This document shows positions 39,389 through 47,060 of a DNA stretch of 64,000 nucleotides, piece by piece (position 1 is the stretch's first letter; each line of letters starts with the position of its first letter). The stretch is from Silvibacterium bohemicum. GTDB taxonomy: Bacteria > Acidobacteriota > Terriglobia > Terriglobales > Acidobacteriaceae. Below the pieces are notes generated by a model, which was not told the DNA's origin, did not search any database, and saw only the letters and a program-made list of their open reading frames with translations. A program made the position numbers and the translations under genes. The stretch is from positions 850,508 through 914,507 of the forward strand of contig NZ_LBHJ01000004.1 of NCBI RefSeq assembly GCF_001006305.1, in the 5' to 3' direction.

Positions 39389-39814
39389 ATGTGTACGTAT
39401 GCAACCGATAGATCACCGGACGACTTCGATAAGAGGGTGAATGCGAGGCCGGATCTAGCCCTTCCGCAAATTCTCCTGGCCAGCGACAACGTACGGCTAG
39501 GAGAATCGTTGCGCCGCACCCTGCACGAAGACGGATTCTTGGTCGAACTCGCTTCAAGTTACGAGGCTTTGGAAGGGATCTGGCAGCAGCTCCGACACCC
39601 TGTCGTTCTTCTCGACGTATCGCACCTTCAATCTGTCGACGCAGCCGTGGGAATTGCCATGAGCATTAAACGTCATGACTCGACTCAGTTTGTAGGCTAT
39701 GTGGCCGATCCCATCCTGCGCACCAGTGGTCTCGCCGGCGACGCCATCTTTCCGCGCAATCTGCAGCTGCTGCCCGACGCAATCCGCGCCCACTTCGCCG
39801 CGCAAATAGAGTAG
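39389..39814 (+). CDS. Degenerate response-regulator receiver-like protein
   Basis: A 141-residue stand-alone protein. Residues 27-110 (ILLASDNVRLGESLRRTLHE, DGFLVELASSYEALEGIW, HPVVLLDVSHLQSVDAAVG) follow the receiver-domain pattern with the phospho-Asp position in LLDVS. The usual acidic pair after beta-1 is reduced to a single Asp (ASDN), and the Thr and Lys of the switch are not obvious. It may be a pseudo-receiver or an unusual one. There is no output domain and no kinase neighbour. The start has only a weak upstream GAGAACGG. Confidence 0.55.
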   Translation: MCTYATDRSPDDFDKRVNARPDLALPQILLASDNVRLGESLRRTLHEDGFLVELASSYEALEGIWQQLRHPVVLLDVSHLQSVDAAVGIAMSIKRHDSTQFVGYVADPILRTSGLAGDAIFPRNLQLLPDAIRAHFAAQIE

Positions 39815-40033
39815 CGCCGCCGTTTCCCTGTCAGTCGAGATGGCACGAACAGGGACGGCAAGTTCAGTCAGTGCCCTGTTTCCCGCAGAGATCAGATACA
39901 GCAGAAGATAGCCTCCATCTGAGGCGGGAGATGGCCTCCACCTATAGCTTCTCCACGCTTCCTGCATATCGCATCGCAATCGTGTGCAGATATAATTCGC
40001 TTCTAGCGGAAGCGGAAAAGGAGCTGCGCACGC

Positions 40034-40972
40034 ATGCCGATTCAGACAACAAGCAAGATCTGGCACAACGGAAACCTGATCCCCTGGGAGAAGGCCAATA
40101 TTCACGTGATGAGTCACGTCATTCACTACGGCTCGTCCGTATTCGAGGGTATTCGCTGCTACGGACAGCCCTCCGGCGCGGCCGTCTTTCGGCTGCCGGA
40201 ACACATGCAGCGCCTGCTGGATTCAGCCAAGATCTATCGCATGCCCCTGCCCTATTCACTCGACCAGCTATCTTCAGCGGTCGTGGACTTGGTTGAAGCC
40301 AACGGCGTTGCGCCCTGCTATATCCGCCCCATCGCATTCCGCGGTTACGGCGAGATCGGCGTCAATCCCAAGCACGTGCCGGTCGAGGTCTACATGGCCA
40401 ACTTCCCCTGGGGCAAATACGTTGCCGGAGACGCAGCGGATGTCTGCATCTCTTCGTGGCAGCGCCTCGCGCCCAACACCATGCCTTCGCTGGCCAAGGC
40501 GGGTGGGAATTATCTCAACTCACAGCTGATCCGCATGGAAGCCGACGCCAACGGCTACGTCGAAGGCATCGCACTCGATGTGAACGGCTATCTCTCAGAA
40601 GGCTCGGGCGAGAACCTCTTCCTGGTGCGCAACGGCGTGCTCTACACCACGCCGCTGGCCAACTCCGTCCTCTCGGGCATCACCCGCGACTCGGTGCTCA
40701 CGCTGGCACGCCACTTCGGCATTCCGGTAGTCGAACAGGCCATGCCGCGGGAACTGCTCTACATCGCCGACGAAGTATTTTTCACCGGAACCGCCGCTGA
40801 AGTCACCCCCATCCGCAGCGTCGATCGCATCATCGTCGCCGACGGCAACCCCGGACCGATCACCAAGCAGCTCGCCGATGAGTTCTTCGGCATCGCCAAC
40901 GGTCTGCGGCCCGACCGCTACGGATGGCTGACGCCGGTGAACGTAAACGCAGAGCAGCCAGTCACCGCATAA
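40034..40972 (+). CDS. ilvE: Branched-chain amino acid aminotransferase
   Basis: PLP-dependent fold-type IV transaminase for the last step of Val, Leu and Ile synthesis. The 312 residues include IWHNGNLIPWEKANIHVMSH, HYGSSVFEGIRCY, YIRPIAFRGYGEIGVNP and the PLP Lys in PSLAKAGGNYLNSQL. EGSGENLFLV and DEVFFTGTAAEVTPI contact the phosphate and close the active site, as in IlvE group I. AAGGAG lies about 10 bases before the ATG. A strong hairpin terminator follows. Monocistronic. Confidence 0.94.
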   Translation: MPIQTTSKIWHNGNLIPWEKANIHVMSHVIHYGSSVFEGIRCYGQPSGAAVFRLPEHMQRLLDSAKIYRMPLPYSLDQLSSAVVDLVEANGVAPCYIRPIAFRGYGEIGVNPKHVPVEVYMANFPWGKYVAGDAADVCISSWQRLAPNTMPSLAKAGGNYLNSQLIRMEADANGYVEGIALDVNGYLSEGSGENLFLVRNGVLYTTPLANSVLSGITRDSVLTLARHFGIPVVEQAMPRELLYIADEVFFTGTAAEVTPIRSVDRIIVADGNPGPITKQLADEFFGIANGLRPDRYGWLTPVNVNAEQPVTA

Positions 40973-40997
40973 GCATCATCAATCGCAGTAAAAGCAG

Positions 40998-41024
40998 AAA
41001 GCCCGGCTCGAGCCGGGCTTTTTC
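40998..41024 (+). terminator. Terminator of ilvE
   Basis: AAAGCCCGGCT-CG-AGCCGGGCTTTTTCT: an 11-bp stem with a very short loop and a T tract, 25 bp after the stop codon. Confidence 0.9.
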
Positions 41025-41067
41025 TCATGAAGCGTCGAGCGACATACGTCTTGAAGATGCAGATACC

Positions 41068-41505
41068 TCACTGCGGCTTACGCAGCGGATCCCGCCACCG
41101 TAATCCCGGGAAACGCGCAAAGTCTCGATCAAGTGAACAAAGTTCTGCGCCATGCTCGACAGCGAGTGCTGCTAAGTGCGCATCAGATGTCAGGTCGCCT
41201 CCCGTACCTGCATCGATCAGCAGTGCTCGCAACAGCCGTGCATGCTGTGGCCCCGGCTGCAAAATGGAAACTGCTGGAGATTCCAGCCATTTGTCGACTA
41301 TATCGAGCGCAGAACTGATTGGAAGCGGCCGGGGAAACAAGCCCGGCTTCGTACTCAGCCTCAAAAAAGCGAGCAAAGCAAGCCACGGAAGGCCCAACAT
41401 CTCTCCGCCGGAGAGAGCAGACTGCAGCCACGCTCTTGCCTCGCGATGCCGCGGTGCATCTTCGTTCACTGCGTGAAGAAGCAGGTTCACGTCGACAACA
41501 ATCAC
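41068..41505 (-). CDS. vapC: PIN-domain toxin of a VapBC module
   Basis: A 145-residue PIN-fold ribonuclease. Metal-binding acids are in MIVVDVNLLLHAV (Asp5), in DLTSDAHLAALAVEHGAEL and in SLDRDFARFPGL. VapC toxins cleave tRNA or rRNA when their antitoxin is lost (family knowledge). The start overlaps the upstream antitoxin stop (ATGA), giving translational coupling. Length is slightly above the usual 130. A complete pair on a chromosome like this usually stabilises or regulates growth; the target is unknown. Confidence 0.87.
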   Translation of the reverse strand: MIVVDVNLLLHAVNEDAPRHREARAWLQSALSGGEMLGLPWLALLAFLRLSTKPGLFPRPLPISSALDIVDKWLESPAVSILQPGPQHARLLRALLIDAGTGGDLTSDAHLAALAVEHGAELCSLDRDFARFPGLRWRDPLRKPQ

Positions 41506-41762
41506 TTGCCCATCGCCATCTTCCGCATTATCTCCTCGTCTTCAAGAGCAGCAGCCATACCGAGCGCCTTTTCCCATTGGAAATTCTGCGGTGCTCCCAT
41601 CGAGAAAGTCTGCTGACGAAAGCGTGGTCGCTTCGTTGCTCCGGCCTTTAGGCCTGTCCGGATCGCGTCGTTGACCGCCTCTTTGAAGGAGATATCCCGC
41701 TCCCGAATCGCCTTCTTCAAGAGCTGCTCGACGTCGGCATCCAGAGTGATGGTAGTTCGCAT
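41502..41762 (-). CDS. vapB: Ribbon-helix-helix antitoxin of a VapBC module
   Basis: An 86-residue protein. MRTTITLDADVEQLLKKAIRE begins with the beta strand of a ribbon-helix-helix DNA-binding fold, followed by RDISFKEAVNDAIRTGL. The C-terminal half (PRFRQQTFSMGAPQNFQWEKA...) is the toxin-binding tail. As in other modules it precedes and overlaps the toxin gene and is expected to repress its own promoter with VapC. Confidence 0.85.
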   Translation of the reverse strand: MRTTITLDADVEQLLKKAIRERDISFKEAVNDAIRTGLKAGATKRPRFRQQTFSMGAPQNFQWEKALGMAAALEDEEIMRKMAMGK

Positions 41763-41822
41763 GGAAGCATCATAGCATCACCAGATTGATGCTTTGATGC
41801 TTCTTCACGCTTGGCGACATTC

Positions 41823-43433
41823 TCAAGAGCTGACTGCTCGCGGCCGAACCGCATACCAGCCCAGACCGAGCACGATATACGCAAGGTAGAAATAAGGCAG
41901 CCACGAATAAGGAGCCGGCGGCACCGGATAGAGCGTCCCGGCCAGAGCCAGCAGCATCGCCGCAGTTCCGGCAATCGACAGCAGCAGAACGCCCGCGCTC
42001 AGATGATCGGCGCCACGCCTCTGTTCGCCGCGCAGATGCAACGGTAGCGCGATGCACACCAAAGCATAGACAGTGATGAATCCGTAGGTGGCTAGCGAAC
42101 CAAGCCAGCCGTAGATATCCATCGCACTCACCCCGCGTAGGGCCAGCACCACGGCCGGAATCAACGTTGCGACAGCCGTAACCATCACCGCCCAATGCGG
42201 CGTTTCGTTTCGCGAATGCGTTCGCGATAGCCTGCGATGCGCCAGCCCGCGATGCGACATCAGCATCAGCACCCGCGAGGCCGCGGTGATGCAGGCCAGC
42301 ACGCAGGCGAACATGCTCATCATCGCGCCCACATCGACCACTGTGCCAAGAAACGTACCTAAATAGCCGGTGCTCGCCTGGCTGGCCAGCGTATGCAGCG
42401 GAGCGGTCGCCTGGTCCAGCCGCTCGCCCGCTCCGCGAAAGCCCAGCACCTCGGCGTATGCGGAGATGACAAAAAATGCACCGCAGCCCAGAGCACACTG
42501 CAACACCGCTCGCGGGATGGTCTTGAGCGGCTCGCGCGCTTCATCGCCCAACGCGGTCGCCGATTCAAAGCCGACAAAGCTGAACAACGCCAGCACCAGT
42601 CCCAGCCTGATCCCCGTGCCCGACGATCCTTTCAACCGTAGTTGATCCGTGTCCGGATGCCAGCCATGCCGCCATAAAATCAAGCTCAGGATGATCACGA
42701 TGCAGGCCACCGACGCAGCCTCCATCCACAACATCATCTCCGCCGAGAGCTTGATATCGCGATAAGCCATGGCGCCGGCCAGGATTACGGCAATCGCGAT
42801 CAGCAGCGAGGGAGAAGCGTTCCACCCCAGCGTCGCATGCAAAAGCACATTGGCGTAGTTGAAGAATCCGGCGGCTACCGATCCCGCTGTTGCCACATAG
42901 GCCAGAATCAGCGCCCAACCTGCGATGCTCGCCGCCCAGCCCGGCAGCGACTGGGTCGTATACATGAACAACGATCCGGGAGACGCCGACCTGCGCCCGA
43001 AGCAGCCGATCACCAGTCCCACCAGCGTCACCGCCAGTGTCGCGAAAATGTATACCAGCCACGTCCCGTTTCCAGCCAGGGCAAAGACCAGCGGAATGGT
43101 CATTGCCGGCGTAGCGGTGGGAGCAATTGCTGAGACCGACTGTGCCAGCGTCTCCCATGGTCCGAGCACATGCCGGCGGAGGCCGTATCCCGAACGGGGT
43201 TCATCCGGAGCGACTCCGGCATGCGGCGGAGTAGAAAATGGCGATGCAGTCTCTGGCAAAATCCCAGCGCCCCTCTTCCGGCACCCGAGCCAAGTTGCTT
43301 CTCCCGGGAACGATGAATTTTCAATCGGAGGCTTCAGTCTCAAGCGTACCTGTCCGCAAGTCAATCGGAGAATGAGTCCCCCGTTTGGAGAGTGAATCCA
43401 CTCGCTGCAATGAGCAGAGCCGTCATCTCCCAT
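41823..43433 (-). CDS. APC-family amino acid permease
   Basis: Integral membrane secondary transporter with about twelve TM helices. It has ETLAQSVSAIAPTATPAMTIPLVFALAG (TM1, unwound Ser/Gly region), PGSLFMYTTQSLPGW, the TM6 block ALFSFVGFESATALGDEAREPLKTIPRAV and later THSRNETPHWAV. These are typical of APC permeases. Substrate unknown. The first about 80 residues of the open frame are not conserved, so the true start may be a non-ATG codon well inside (around 43200-43260). The ATG at 43433 is kept as the outer limit. Divergent from the cytosine deaminase gene, with which it may share function. Confidence 0.82.
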   Translation of the reverse strand: MGDDGSAHCSEWIHSPNGGLILRLTCGQVRLRLKPPIENSSFPGEATWLGCRKRGAGILPETASPFSTPPHAGVAPDEPRSGYGLRRHVLGPWETLAQSVSAIAPTATPAMTIPLVFALAGNGTWLVYIFATLAVTLVGLVIGCFGRRSASPGSLFMYTTQSLPGWAASIAGWALILAYVATAGSVAAGFFNYANVLLHATLGWNASPSLLIAIAVILAGAMAYRDIKLSAEMMLWMEAASVACIVIILSLILWRHGWHPDTDQLRLKGSSGTGIRLGLVLALFSFVGFESATALGDEAREPLKTIPRAVLQCALGCGAFFVISAYAEVLGFRGAGERLDQATAPLHTLASQASTGYLGTFLGTVVDVGAMMSMFACVLACITAASRVLMLMSHRGLAHRRLSRTHSRNETPHWAVMVTAVATLIPAVVLALRGVSAMDIYGWLGSLATYGFITVYALVCIALPLHLRGEQRRGADHLSAGVLLLSIAGTAAMLLALAGTLYPVPPAPYSWLPYFYLAYIVLGLGWYAVRPRAVSS

Positions 43434-43452
43434 CCTGCATTACCCTGAAGCC

Positions 43453-43905
43453 ATGAACTTGCCTGACCCCGCCGCCATACTCGCCGTTGCCATTCAGGAA
43501 GCACGTCTCGGACTTGCCGAAGGAGGCATCCCCATCGGCGCCGCCATCTTCCGTGCCGATGGAACGCTGCTGGGCTCGGGACACAATCGGCGCGTTCAGC
43601 ACAACGATCCCTCCGCGCACGGCGAAACCGACGCCTTCCGCAACGCCGGACGCCAGCGCTCCTACCGAGACCTCATCATGGTCACCACTCTCGCCCCTTG
43701 CTGGTATTGCTCCGGACTAATCCGCCAGTTCGGCTTTAAGACCGTCATTGTTGGAGAAAGCCGAACCTTCCAGGGAGGCATCGCATGGCTGAAAGAAAAC
43801 GGCATCGCGATACAGGACCTCGACAATCCGGAGTGCTTCCAGATGATGACCGGCTACATAAGACAGAATCCGGAAGTCTGGAACGAAGATATCGGCGAAG
43901 ACTGA
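43453..43905 (+). CDS. Cytosine deaminase (yeast FCY1-like)
   Basis: A 150-residue zinc deaminase of the CDA superfamily. The zinc site is HGETDAFRNAG with TTLAPCWYCSGLIRQFG. The ending RQNPEVWNEDIGED closely matches the C-terminus of yeast-type cytosine deaminase (W-x-EDIGE), which lines the active site. It is therefore more likely a cytosine or creatinine-type base deaminase than guanine or tRNA adenosine deaminase. The ATG lies 19 bp from the divergent permease start, so the two could share a regulatory region. Confidence 0.83.
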   Translation: MNLPDPAAILAVAIQEARLGLAEGGIPIGAAIFRADGTLLGSGHNRRVQHNDPSAHGETDAFRNAGRQRSYRDLIMVTTLAPCWYCSGLIRQFGFKTVIVGESRTFQGGIAWLKENGIAIQDLDNPECFQMMTGYIRQNPEVWNEDIGED

Positions 43906-43919
43906 TCCGGCAAGCCGCC

Positions 43920-43949
43920 GCTGCAACGATTTATAATCACCGTTGCAGC
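43920..43949 (+). promoter_or_regulatory. Hairpin with TATAAT loop before fabZ
   Basis: Perfect 9-bp inverted repeat GCTGCAACG (43920-43928) / CGTTGCAGC (43941-43949) whose loop carries TATAAT (43932-43937). The right arm ends 2 bp before the fabZ ATG. In RNA it would cover the ribosome-binding region. In DNA the TATAAT could be a -10 box. Confidence 0.5.
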
Positions 43950-43951
43950 TT

Positions 43952-44503
43952 ATGGAGACTCCAAACCCTATTCTCGACGGCCGCCAGGTGCTGGAAGTCA
44001 CGGACATCATGTCCATCCTTCCCCACCGGTACCCCTTCCTGCTCATCGATCGCATCATCGAGGTTGAGCGAACCAAGCGTGTCGTCGCTCTTAAGAACGT
44101 GACCATCAACGAACCGTTCTTTGCCGGCCATTTTCCCGGCTTTCCCATCATGCCCGGCGTGCTCATCATCGAGTCCATCGCCCAGGCTGGGGGAGCGCTT
44201 CTTCTCACGGAAATTCCCGACCGCGACACCAAGCTGATGGTCTTCACCGGCATCGAGCGCGCCAAGTTCCGCCGCCCGGTCGTTCCCGGAGACCAGCTGC
44301 GCATTGAAATCGACGTGCTCAATTGGAAGCCCCGCGCCGTTCGCATGCAGGGCCGTTGCACCGTCGAAGGCAAGCTGGCCTGCGAGGCCATCGTGATGTG
44401 TCAGCTGGTGCCGCGCCAGAAGCCAGAAGCCCGGACGGAAGCTGCGGCAGCCGAAGTCGTGGCAGTCGTCGAGCCCGTACTCGAGCCCGTGAGTCACGAG
44501 TGA
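43952..44503 (+). CDS. fabZ: 3-hydroxyacyl-ACP dehydratase FabZ
   Basis: Dehydrates beta-hydroxyacyl-ACP in fatty acid elongation. It has the hot-dog fold with IMSILPHRYPFLLIDRI, the catalytic His in GHFPGFPIMPGVLIIESIAQ and the Glu of the same segment, and FRRPVVPGDQLRIEI. A C-terminal tail of about 30 residues (Ala/Glu/Val/Pro rich) exceeds the usual 145-155 length. An ATG at 43952 is used. It overlaps the lpxA start by GTGA, coupling the two. fabZ-lpxA is a classical lipid A synthesis neighbourhood. Confidence 0.93.
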   Translation: METPNPILDGRQVLEVTDIMSILPHRYPFLLIDRIIEVERTKRVVALKNVTINEPFFAGHFPGFPIMPGVLIIESIAQAGGALLLTEIPDRDTKLMVFTGIERAKFRRPVVPGDQLRIEIDVLNWKPRAVRMQGRCTVEGKLACEAIVMCQLVPRQKPEARTEAAAAEVVAVVEPVLEPVSHE

Positions 44504-45276
44504 GTATTCACCCGACCGCGATCGTCGCGTCGAGTGCGGTAGTTCCCCAATCCTGCACCGTAGGCCCCTACTCGACCATCGGCCCCAATGTCGTTCTCGG
44601 CGAAGACTGCGAGCTTGTCTCTCACGTCGTCCTCGACGGACATCTCAAGGTGGGCGCGCGCAACCACTTCTTTCCCTTCGCCTGCGTCGGTGTCGCCCCG
44701 CAGGATCTGAAATACAAGGGAGAGCCCACCGGAGCGACGCTCGGCGACGACAATAGCATTCGCGAGTCTGTCACCATCTCGCGCGGAACAGCCGGCGGTG
44801 GAGGCACGACCCGCATCGGCAGTCACTGCCTGATCATGGCCTACACCCACATCGGACACGACAGCGTGATCGGCGACCATTGCATCCTGGCAAACGCCGC
44901 TACCCTGGCCGGCCATGTTGTCGTTGAGGACTACGCCACGGTCGGCGCGCTCAACCAGGTCCACCAGTTCTGCCGCATCGGCAAGTACGCCTACACCGGC
45001 GGCGGAACCACCGTCACCCAGGATGTGCTGCCCTACTCGCTAACCTCGGCCAAGCGCGAAACCCATGCTTACGGAGTCAACAAAGTGGGACTCGAGCGCC
45101 GCGGCTTCGACAGCCAGCGCCTGCGCGCTATCCAAAACGCGTACCGCCTACTGCTGGCCGCGAAGATGAACACCTCCCAGGCCATCCAGAAACTGAAGGA
45201 AGACGGAATAGCCAGCGAAGATGTGGACTACCTCATACAGTTCATAGAAAGTTCCCACCGCGGAGTGCTGAAGTAG
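44500..45276 (+). CDS. lpxA: UDP-N-acetylglucosamine acyltransferase LpxA
   Basis: First enzyme of lipid A synthesis, transferring a hydroxyacyl group from ACP to UDP-GlcNAc. From a GTG at 44500 it is 258 residues with the left-handed beta-helix of hexapeptide repeats (IHPTAIVASSAVV, TVGPYSTIGPNVVLGEDC...). The catalytic His lies in MAYTHIGHDSVIGDHC, and a C-terminal helical domain holds LERRGFDSQRLRAIQ. The overlapping start (GTGA) with fabZ supports the choice over a longer upstream frame. Its presence indicates a Gram-negative envelope. Confidence 0.93.
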   Translation: MSIHPTAIVASSAVVPQSCTVGPYSTIGPNVVLGEDCELVSHVVLDGHLKVGARNHFFPFACVGVAPQDLKYKGEPTGATLGDDNSIRESVTISRGTAGGGGTTRIGSHCLIMAYTHIGHDSVIGDHCILANAATLAGHVVVEDYATVGALNQVHQFCRIGKYAYTGGGTTVTQDVLPYSLTSAKRETHAYGVNKVGLERRGFDSQRLRAIQNAYRLLLAAKMNTSQAIQKLKEDGIASEDVDYLIQFIESSHRGVLK

Positions 45277-45288
45277 CCTTCAGCTTCT

Positions 45289-45326
45289 GGGTGCCCCACG
45301 TCTCGCACTTGAGACGTGAGTTGAAA
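45289..45326. repeat. 'GGGTGCCCCA' palindromic element, copy 1
   Basis: CTGGGTGCCCCACGTCTC-GCACTT-GAGACGTG: an 8-bp stem preceded by GGGTGCCCCA, in the gap between lpxA and lpxI. It shares the GGGTGCCCCAC(A/G)TCT start and hairpin design with the copy at 46979. A second small hairpin (CCCATGT-GAA-ACATGGG) follows at about 45336-45352. Confidence 0.6.
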
Positions 45327-45364
45327 CGTAACGGCTCCCATGTGAAACATGGGTAGAAACGAAC

Positions 45365-46240
45365 ATGACCGACACCACCAAACTCGGACTCATCGCCGGC
45401 AACGGACGCTTCCCTTTCCTGCTCCTGGAAGCGGCTCGCGCCCACGGCGCCGAAGTCATCGTCGCCGCCATCAAGGAAGAGACCGACCCCGAGATCGAAG
45501 ATCGCGCCCGGGCTGACTCCGGAATCCGCGTCCATTGGTTATCTCTGGGCGAACTCTCGCGCCTCATCGAGACCTTCCAGAAGGAAGGCGTGACCCACGC
45601 AGTGATGGCCGGACAGGTGAAGCACAAGCAGATCTTCTCCAGCATTCGTCCCGATTGGCGGCTCGCCAAACTGCTGCTGTCGCTACGGACGAAAAACACC
45701 GACATGCTGCTCGGAGCCGTCGCCAAAGTCCTGGGCGACGAGGGCATCGAGCTGGTCTCATCCACCTCGTATCTCGAACCGCTTCTGGCCCAGCCCGGAA
45801 AACTGACCGCGCGCACGCCCAGCGAACAGGAGCAGCGAGACATCGCCTACGGACGCGAAGTCGGCAAAGCCATCGCCGGCTATGACATCGGACAGACCGT
45901 GCTCGTCGCCAGCCAGGCCTGCGTCGCCATCGAGGCCATGGAGGGAACCGACGCCACCATCGAACGCGCGGGAGCCATCATGCAGTCGCTCGACGACGGC
46001 GACTCCACAGCCGAATCGACCCTGTCGCGTAGTCTCACCGTGGTCAAGGTAGCCAAACCCAAGCAGGACATGCGCTTCGACGTGCCGGTCATCGGAGTCC
46101 GCACGATCGAGGTCATGCGGCAGGCGGGGGCCACCTGCCTGGCTGTCGAGGCCCACCGCACCCTGCTCTTCGACCGTGACAAGCTGGTGACAATTGCTGA
46201 CGAAGCCGGCATTACCATAGTGGCATTGGAAGACCGGTAA
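45365..46240 (+). CDS. lpxI: UDP-2,3-diacylglucosamine pyrophosphatase LpxI
   Basis: Hydrolyses UDP-2,3-diacylglucosamine to lipid X and UMP, replacing LpxH in many Gram-negatives. The 291-residue protein shows the LpxI/DUF1009 pattern: KLGLIAGNGRFPFLLLEAAR, EGVTHAVMAGQVKHKQIFS, DEGIELVSSTSYLEPLLA, VVKVAKPKQDMRFDVPVIG and GATCLAVEAHRTLLFDRD. The VMAGQV region contains the substrate-site loop. It lies downstream of lpxA in the same direction after an 88-bp gap holding a repeat element. Confidence 0.9.
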   Translation: MTDTTKLGLIAGNGRFPFLLLEAARAHGAEVIVAAIKEETDPEIEDRARADSGIRVHWLSLGELSRLIETFQKEGVTHAVMAGQVKHKQIFSSIRPDWRLAKLLLSLRTKNTDMLLGAVAKVLGDEGIELVSSTSYLEPLLAQPGKLTARTPSEQEQRDIAYGREVGKAIAGYDIGQTVLVASQACVAIEAMEGTDATIERAGAIMQSLDDGDSTAESTLSRSLTVVKVAKPKQDMRFDVPVIGVRTIEVMRQAGATCLAVEAHRTLLFDRDKLVTIADEAGITIVALEDR

Positions 46241-46336
46241 GACCGTCGCACCCTCTAACGACAGGGCAATGCGGAAGTGGTCTAATCATCTTCGGCCCGA
46301 ATTTCGGCACCTGCATTTCACTATTGGAGAACGTCA

Positions 46337-46885
46337 ATGTCTAGAACTGCTCTCGCTGTAATCGCCCTCGTTCTGCTCGTCGTCGCCGGTGTTGCCATTC
46401 GCAGCTACGCGGCCGATAGCGGTACGCTTCCCCAGGTCGGTCAATCCGCCCCCACCTTTACGCTGCCTAACCAGGAAGGCACTCCCGTTAACCTGGATAC
46501 CTACAAGGGCAAGTGGGTGGTCCTCTACTTCTATCCCAAGGACATGACTTCGGGGTGCACCAAGGAAGCCCATAACTTCCAGGGCGATCTCGACAAGTAC
46601 CAGGCCGCGAACGCCGTCATCCTCGGCGTCAGCGTGGATTCCGTCGACAGCCACAAGCAGTTCTGCACAAAGGACAGCCTGACCTTCAACCTGCTCAGCG
46701 ATGAACAGAAGAAGGTCGTCGAGCAGTACGGTTCGCTGGGCAGCTTCGGCCCCATGAAGATCGCCATGCGCAACACCTTTCTCATCGATCCCCACGGCAA
46801 GATCGTGAAGGTATGGACCAAGGTCGATCCCTCCGGCCACAGCTCCGAAGTACTGACCGCCCTCGCCGACTTCGAAAAGAAGTAG
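46337..46885 (+). CDS. Peroxiredoxin (Bcp/PrxQ type) with N-terminal membrane signal
   Basis: Thiol peroxidase that reduces hydroperoxides. SRTALAVIALVLLVVAGVAIRSYA is a signal or membrane anchor, so the protein probably faces the periplasm. The AhpC/TSA fold follows: APTFTLPNQEGTPVNLDTYKGKW, YFYPKDMTSGCTKEAHNF with the peroxidatic Cys, and RNTFLIDPHGKIVKVW. No Cys is found 5 residues after the peroxidatic one, and a single later Cys (KQFCTKD) is the only candidate resolver. TTGGAGAACGTCA precedes the ATG. A clear terminator follows. Confidence 0.88.
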   Translation: MSRTALAVIALVLLVVAGVAIRSYAADSGTLPQVGQSAPTFTLPNQEGTPVNLDTYKGKWVVLYFYPKDMTSGCTKEAHNFQGDLDKYQAANAVILGVSVDSVDSHKQFCTKDSLTFNLLSDEQKKVVEQYGSLGSFGPMKIAMRNTFLIDPHGKIVKVWTKVDPSGHSSEVLTALADFEKK

Positions 46886-46923
46886 GACTGGCCGTCCAGG
46901 CGACCGCGCCTTCGGCGCAAAAT

Positions 46924-46957
46924 CAGACTCCTCACTTCGGTGAGGAGTCTTTTTTTG
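46924..46957 (+). terminator. Terminator of the peroxiredoxin gene
   Basis: AGACTCCTCAC-TTCG-GTGAGGAGTCT followed by TTTTTT: a textbook Rho-independent terminator about 40 bp after the stop. Confidence 0.92.
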
Positions 46958-46978
46958 CCCGATGATCAGACCTTCACC

Positions 46979-47012
46979 GGGTGCCCCACATCTGGATTTT
47001 CAGATGTGGGAT
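46979..47012. repeat. 'GGGTGCCCCA' palindromic element, copy 2
   Basis: GGGTGCCCCACATCTG-GATTTT-CAGATGTGGG: an 11-bp stem, starting with the same GGGTGCCCCAC as copy 1 at 45289. It lies after the peroxiredoxin terminator and 50 bp from the end of the convergent hydrolase gene. Confidence 0.6.
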
Positions 47013-47060
47013 TTCACGGATAGCCGGGCGACCGTATACGTGCGCCAATAAATTTCGCGA

